From positions 1-54,939 of the forward strand of contig NZ_JAFBCZ010000037.1 in NCBI RefSeq assembly GCF_016907925.1: DNA of 54,939 bases, read 5' to 3'. Positions 50,592 to 54,939 of the stretch are shown one piece after another; positions within the stretch are counted from its first letter, which is position 1, and each line of letters begins with the position of its first letter. The translations under genes were made by a program, and so were the position numbers. This DNA is from Herpetosiphon giganteus. Lineage in GTDB: Bacteria > Chloroflexota > Chloroflexia > Chloroflexales > Herpetosiphonaceae. The notes under the pieces were generated by a model. The model saw only the letters and a program-made list of their open reading frames with translations. It did not search any database and was not told where the DNA came from.

Positions 50592-51659
50592 TCAATGCTT
50601 CAGCCGCGGATCAAGCGCATCGCGCAAACCATCACCCAGCAAATTAAAGCCCAGCACGGTCAGCATAATCGCAATCCCCGGGAACAGCGCATACCACCAT
50701 TGGCCAGTGCCAACATACTCACGGGCAGTTGATAGCATCGAACCCCATTCAGGTCGCGGCGGTTGTGCGCCAAGCCCCAAAAAGCCCAACGCCGCCACAC
50801 TGGTAATCGATGAAGCTACGCTCAAGGTCATTTGCACCAAAATGGGAGTTAAGCTGTTGGGCAAAATATGGCGCATCAGCATCCGAGTGCGGCTCACTCC
50901 AACCGCTTCGGCAGCGTGAATATACTCTTGATTGCGCACGCTCAACACCGCCGCCCGTGCAATCCGCCCGAAAATTGGTACTTCGATTACGGCCACCGCC
51001 AACATCGCATTGAACAACGGCGGGTCAAAGATCGTTTGCAAAATTGGCAGGTTGGTAATTTGTTGGCTAAATTTATACGAAAACGATTCACGATTATTGC
51101 TGATTGCGGTCAAAGCAATTGCCAGCAGAATCGACGGAAAGGCCAGCAAAATATCCATCAGCCATGTCGTAATCGTATCGATAATGCCGCCGAAAAAGCC
51201 TGAAACCAGGCCCAGCAGCGAGCCAAAAATAACCGCCAAAACCACCGCAAACGTGCCAACCGTCAGCGAAATTGGCGCACCATGCAACACCCGAATAAAG
51301 ATGTCGCGGCCTAGTTGGTCGGTGCCGAATGGACGTTCAAAACGTCCCCACGGCGTATCTTTGCGCGCTTTATCGATGCTTTTCTTGGCAGCGTCGGCGC
51401 GCTCTTCTTGGCTCATCAGCCACGATGGCGGCTGCAATTTATTGGCGGTATCACGATTGAGGGTTTGGTCGAGTGGTTGCACAATCGGCGTGATAATCGC
51501 AATCGCAAACAAAAAGGCACAAATCGCCAGCCCCATTATGCCAACCGTGCTACTCAATAGCCGCCGCCGAGCATCACTCCAGAGCGAACGCGGCTTGCGC
51601 AACAGTAACGCTTGATCGCTCGTCGGTTTATTGGTGATAGTTGGTTCAGTTGTCGCCAT
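50592..51659 (-). CDS. ABC transporter permease (OppC/DppC-like), second system
   Basis: The 355-aa permease has the OppC/DppC layout: a cytoplasmic N-terminus, helix GIMGLAICAFLFAIAIITPI, the segment WGRFERPFGTDQLGRDIFIR, five further helices, and the loop EAVGVSRTRMLMRHILPN. AAGGGTG precedes the ATG at 51659. It is the last gene of the second transporter unit within the window. No ATPase gene follows; a repeat-rich stretch does. Confidence 0.9.
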   Translation of the reverse strand: MATTEPTITNKPTSDQALLLRKPRSLWSDARRRLLSSTVGIMGLAICAFLFAIAIITPIVQPLDQTLNRDTANKLQPPSWLMSQEERADAAKKSIDKARKDTPWGRFERPFGTDQLGRDIFIRVLHGAPISLTVGTFAVVLAVIFGSLLGLVSGFFGGIIDTITTWLMDILLAFPSILLAIALTAISNNRESFSYKFSQQITNLPILQTIFDPPLFNAMLAVAVIEVPIFGRIARAAVLSVRNQEYIHAAEAVGVSRTRMLMRHILPNSLTPILVQMTLSVASSITSVAALGFLGLGAQPPRPEWGSMLSTAREYVGTGQWWYALFPGIAIMLTVLGFNLLGDGLRDALDPRLKH

Positions 51660-51699
51660 AGTCACCCTTTACTAGCCCAGTGCAAAACGCCGAGCAGCG

Positions 51700-52740
51700 T
51701 TATTTAAATTGAATCCGTGGGTCAAAGAAGCGGTAGGAAATATCAACCAAGGTATTGATCAACACAAACACTAGCGAAACAAACATCACGCCACTTTGCA
51801 CCACTGGATAATCGCGCGCCAAAATGCCATCGAGCAACCAACGCCCAATGCCTGGCCACGAAAAAACCGTTTCAGTCAAAACGGCTCCGCCCAGCAAAAA
51901 GCCCAGTTGCAGCCCAATTACCGTAATCACCGGAATCAGGGCATTGCGCAAGCCATGGCGCAAAATCGTAATCCGCGCCGATAAACCTTTGGCCCGCGCG
52001 GTGCGAATGTAATCTTGATAGAGCACTTCGAGCATCGCCGAACGCGTCATACGCGCAATGCTGGCCAGCGGCACAGTTGCCAAGGCGAGGCTCGGCATAA
52101 TCAAATGTTTAAAGGCATTCGTGAATATGTCAAATCGCCCAAGTAACAAGCCATCGAGCAAATACAGGCCCGTAATTGGCTTAAATGTGCCATGCAAGCT
52201 GGTATCAAGCCGCAAACTGGGGTCGAGCCATTTGAGCTTGACCGAGAACAAATATTGCATCATCAAGCCAAGCCAGAAAATGGGGATTGAAACGCCCAGC
52301 AGCGCCACAATCATACTGCCAGCATCAAGCAACGAGCCACGTTTGGTCGCCGAAACCACGCCCGTGGTGACTCCAACCACGACCGCAATCAACAAGGCGC
52401 TCAGCGCCAATTCAATTGTCGCTGGAAAACGCTCCTTTAATTCTTTGGAGATTGCTTGGCGGGTTTTGATCGAATCGCCAAAATCGCCAGTGGCAAAATT
52501 GGTGATATAGGTTACATATTGGCTTTCAAAAACATTGCCGCCCTCAAAATTGAGGTATAAGGGCCGATCAAGCTTGAGTTTGGTGCGCAGAGCTGCGCGT
52601 TGTTCAGGGGTTGAACGTTCGCCCAAAATAATAATCGCGGGATCACCGGGGATGGTGCGCAACAGAGTAAAAACCAGCAGTGAAATGCCAAGCAGGACGG
52701 GAATAATGCCAAGCAGCCGACGAAAAATATACCCAAGCAT
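51700..52740 (-). CDS. ABC transporter permease (OppB/DppB-like), second system
   Basis: The 346-aa protein begins MLGYIFRRLLGIIPVLLGIS with the conserved TIPGDPAIIILG of DppB/OppB. It has six helices and the coupling loop ARAKGLSARITILRHGLRNAL. AGGA seven bases before the ATG supports the start. It lies 63 bp after the binding protein and 40 bp before the OppC-like gene. Confidence 0.9.
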   Translation of the reverse strand: MLGYIFRRLLGIIPVLLGISLLVFTLLRTIPGDPAIIILGERSTPEQRAALRTKLKLDRPLYLNFEGGNVFESQYVTYITNFATGDFGDSIKTRQAISKELKERFPATIELALSALLIAVVVGVTTGVVSATKRGSLLDAGSMIVALLGVSIPIFWLGLMMQYLFSVKLKWLDPSLRLDTSLHGTFKPITGLYLLDGLLLGRFDIFTNAFKHLIMPSLALATVPLASIARMTRSAMLEVLYQDYIRTARAKGLSARITILRHGLRNALIPVITVIGLQLGFLLGGAVLTETVFSWPGIGRWLLDGILARDYPVVQSGVMFVSLVFVLINTLVDISYRFFDPRIQFK

Positions 52741-52803
52741 GCATTCTTCCTTACTATACGCCGCTTGTTAAGGGCTAACAAGCGGCGTAGGCTCGGCTAT
52801 TGG

Positions 52804-54591
52804 TTATTTGGTGATCGAAATTGGCGCGAAGGATTCGCCACCAGTTGGGTTTGGCACCCAACCTTGCAGAGATTTCTTGGCTGCCAAGACTGGGGGAGCA
52901 TGAACGATTGGAATCCGTGGCAAATCGGTGTTAATCAACTTGCCAGCTTCTTGGAACAATTTGATCGATTCGGCAGGTGTGGTTGCGCCACCAGCATCAG
53001 CCAGCAACTTCCAAACTTCTTCGTTGGCATAGCCAGCTTCGTCGGCGTTACCTGGGCCAAAGTGGGTGAACAAGAAGTTGTTTGGGTCGCCATAGTCGCC
53101 CGTCCAACCCAACATCACCATGCCGTTTTTCAGGCCAGCATCCCAGTTATCGAGGTAGACACCCCAATCTTCGGTTTTGAGTTCAACCTTGATCCCAACG
53201 TCGGAGAGTTGGGCGGCGTAGAGTTCGGCCACCGACTTTGCATCGGGGTAGTAAGGCCGTGAAACCGGCATATACCACAATTCCAAAGGCAATTCGGTGC
53301 CATCGGTCAAGACCATGGTGCTAAAGCCATCGGCATAGCCAGCTTCGGCCAACAAGGCTTTGGCTTTGTCAGGGTCATAGGCATATGACTCTAAATCGCT
53401 TGGGCGATAATCCGACAAGCCATCGGGCAAGAAGTCGTCGGCAATCGAGCCAACGCCACCATATGAGGCATCGAGAATTTCTTGCTTGTTGATTGCATAG
53501 GCCACTGCTTGACGAACTTTCACATCGTTAAATGGCTTATTGTTGATGTTCAACGACAAGTAAGCGATGTTGAACGGAGTCAAATCGACAACTTGCAACT
53601 CGGCGCTCGAAGCGATTTTATCGCGGCTATCGGCGCTCAAGTTGATCGTGAAATCAATCGTGCCAGCTTCTAGCTCGGCCAAGCGTTGGGGAGCTTCGGC
53701 AATAAAGCGTACAACCACACCTGGCATTTTGGCCTTGTCGCCCCAATAGTCTTCGTTGCGCACCAAGGTAATGCTTTGGCCAGCATCCCAGCGCTCGAAT
53801 TTGAAGGGGCCAGTGCCAACGCCGCCAACTTCAGGCGAGCCATATTTTTCTTTGGCAGCTTTCACCGCTTCTGGCGATGAAATCCCGAAGTACGAAGCAG
53901 CCAAATAGCTTGGCAACAACGGCACAGGGCGGGTCAAGACAAACTTGACCGTGGTTGGATCAACCGCCACAACTTCTTTGAAAGCGCTGTTGGCATCGCC
54001 AGCATAGCCACCAAAGATGTCGGGCACGATGTTGTATTGCTTGCCCTCGGCACGGAAGCCAAACTCAAAATCGGGCACGAACAAGCGCTGGAAGTTGAAG
54101 ACAACTGCATCAGCATTGAAGTCGGTGCCATCTGAGAATTTGACCCCTTCGCGCAGGGTAAACGTCCACTCGGTCGAGTCGGCGTTTGGTTCCCATTTGG
54201 TCGCCAATTCTGGCTGTACGTCCAAGGTGCCTGGCTTGAAACCAAGCAATGATTCCTGGATCTGGCGGGTCACGATCAAGGCTGTGCCAGTCGTGGTATC
54301 CATTGAATCGAGCGAATCTGGCTCGCCCGAACCACCAAAGACCAAATAATCATCGGCATTGCCAGCGGTTGGAGCCTCGGTTGCGGCAGCGGCTTCGGTT
54401 GGCGTGGCTGCGGCGGTGTCATCTGTAGGAGCGGTAGTTGCGGCGGCAGTGGGTTCGCCACCAGTCGCAGGAGTTGAAGCAACGGTGGCAGTTGGGGTGG
54501 CACTTGCGCCACAGGCGGCAATCAGCGGTATCATCAATACCAGCAGCAAGAGCCAGCCAATCGAACGCTTACCCGGTTTACGGAAAGACAT
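52804..54591 (-). CDS. Solute-binding lipoprotein, family 5 (Opp/Dpp type), second system
   Basis: The 595-aa protein has a lipoprotein signal with lipobox IAAC (LLLLVLMIPLIAACGAS), an Ala/Thr-rich linker, and a family 5 solute-binding domain (STEWTFTLREGVKFSDGTDFN, then RNEDYWGDKAKMPGV). AAGGAGG precedes the ATG. It should feed peptides, sugars or nickel-type ligands to the two permeases downstream; the ligand cannot be told. A good promoter lies upstream. Confidence 0.9.
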   Translation of the reverse strand: MSFRKPGKRSIGWLLLLVLMIPLIAACGASATPTATVASTPATGGEPTAAATTAPTDDTAAATPTEAAAATEAPTAGNADDYLVFGGSGEPDSLDSMDTTTGTALIVTRQIQESLLGFKPGTLDVQPELATKWEPNADSTEWTFTLREGVKFSDGTDFNADAVVFNFQRLFVPDFEFGFRAEGKQYNIVPDIFGGYAGDANSAFKEVVAVDPTTVKFVLTRPVPLLPSYLAASYFGISSPEAVKAAKEKYGSPEVGGVGTGPFKFERWDAGQSITLVRNEDYWGDKAKMPGVVVRFIAEAPQRLAELEAGTIDFTINLSADSRDKIASSAELQVVDLTPFNIAYLSLNINNKPFNDVKVRQAVAYAINKQEILDASYGGVGSIADDFLPDGLSDYRPSDLESYAYDPDKAKALLAEAGYADGFSTMVLTDGTELPLELWYMPVSRPYYPDAKSVAELYAAQLSDVGIKVELKTEDWGVYLDNWDAGLKNGMVMLGWTGDYGDPNNFLFTHFGPGNADEAGYANEEVWKLLADAGGATTPAESIKLFQEAGKLINTDLPRIPIVHAPPVLAAKKSLQGWVPNPTGGESFAPISITK

Positions 54592-54670
54592 GAGACCTCC
54601 TTAAGCTAGGCGTTCCTACGATAGTCTTACACTCGTCATCTCCACTGATCCAGAGCGGTGCGGTGCTCGT

Positions 54671-54699
54671 ATTATAGGGCAAAATCCATGTGGGGTAAA
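54671..54699 (-). promoter_or_regulatory. Predicted promoter of the second transporter unit
   Basis: On the - strand TTTACC (54699-54694) and a perfect TATAAT (54676-54671) are separated by 17 bases, about 80 bp upstream of the lipoprotein ATG. Confidence 0.65.
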
Positions 54700-54939
54700 A
54701 TCTCGTTAATCTATTATGATTAAATTAAGATCGTAATCCCCATGCTACTGCTGATATTTCTGTGTTCATTCGCGCTGCTTGGGGAGCAAAATCAGTTTGT
54801 TACTCAGCATTGTTGATCACCACCCTTCCGTCCCGCCTCCAGGCGTTTAAGGGCGGACAGGGACGCTCAACCAGGGGATACAGCACGACCTCGGTTTGGT
54901 ATACTGGATGGTGACGAAACCAAACCCAGAGCAAAACCG
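54700..54939. other. Right-end intergenic sequence with a partial dispersed repeat
   Basis: No gene is supported to the window edge. A partial copy of the intergenic unit (CCACCCTTCCGTCCCGCC) occurs at about 54821-54845, the same motif as at 36787 and 37021. Confidence 0.5.

Overview
The window looks like chromosomal DNA of a filamentous Chloroflexota bacterium close to Herpetosiphon. This is inferred from the roughly 50% GC coding style, the family of GC-rich palindromic intergenic repeats, the abundance of Opp/Dpp-type sugar transporters with LacI regulators, and the very large secreted repeat protein. No rRNA, tRNA, transposase or prophage gene was seen.

Left part (1-14,500): a 52-repeat CRISPR array on the + strand faces a complete type I-B (Tneap/Cst-like) cas operon on the - strand. 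The operon order is an 80-codon unknown ORF, cas8 (Cst1-like), cas7 (Cst2/DevR-like), cas5t, cas3, cas6, cas1, cas2, cas4. Upstream of the operon are a WYL-domain regulator and a 72-residue HTH protein. The most interesting element is in the 196-bp gap between the WYL gene and the first ORF of the operon. It holds two degenerate copies of the local CRISPR repeat around a 12-nt spacer-like segment. Eleven nt of that segment recur exactly at the -10 region of the predicted cas promoter. This has the architecture of a crRNA-like cas-regulating RNA (CreR type) that would let the effector complex repress its own operon. A larger direct repeat covers the same bases, so a protein operator is a serious alternative.

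The array has a stepwise change of repeat sequence (R1-R8, one hybrid R9, then R10-R52). One spacer pair (17 and 27) overlaps on opposite strands, and another pair (21 and 46) shares a ribosome-site/start-codon-like sequence. Both pairs suggest repeated sampling of related invaders.

Middle (14,500-22,200): a small membrane protein, a ribbon-helix-helix/coiled-coil protein translationally coupled to an O-antigen-ligase-like membrane protein, a MazG-like pyrophosphohydrolase, a small alpha/beta protein, a DUF2254 membrane protein and a TPR-GGDEF diguanylate cyclase. The last two overlap tail to tail.

Sugar region (22,200-36,600): a LacI regulator followed by a lipoprotein solute-binding protein, two permeases, two ATPases, a GH35-like beta-galactosidase and a coupled unknown gene, all on the - strand. 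They read as one galactoside or oligosaccharide uptake-and-hydrolysis unit. Next come a GlxA-type AraC regulator overlapping a membrane-anchored DJ-1/PfpI protein, and a convergent GH1 beta-glucosidase with its own promoter and a LacI-type operator.

Right part (36,600-54,939): endonuclease III, a LOG-family protein, a 2734-residue secreted multidomain protein, a MerR regulator with a MerR-style 19-bp-spacer promoter ahead of an NmrA-like oxidoreductase and a flavodoxin, and a second Opp/Dpp transporter (binding protein plus two permeases) without ATPase genes in the window. Dispersed palindromic repeats fill several intergenic gaps.
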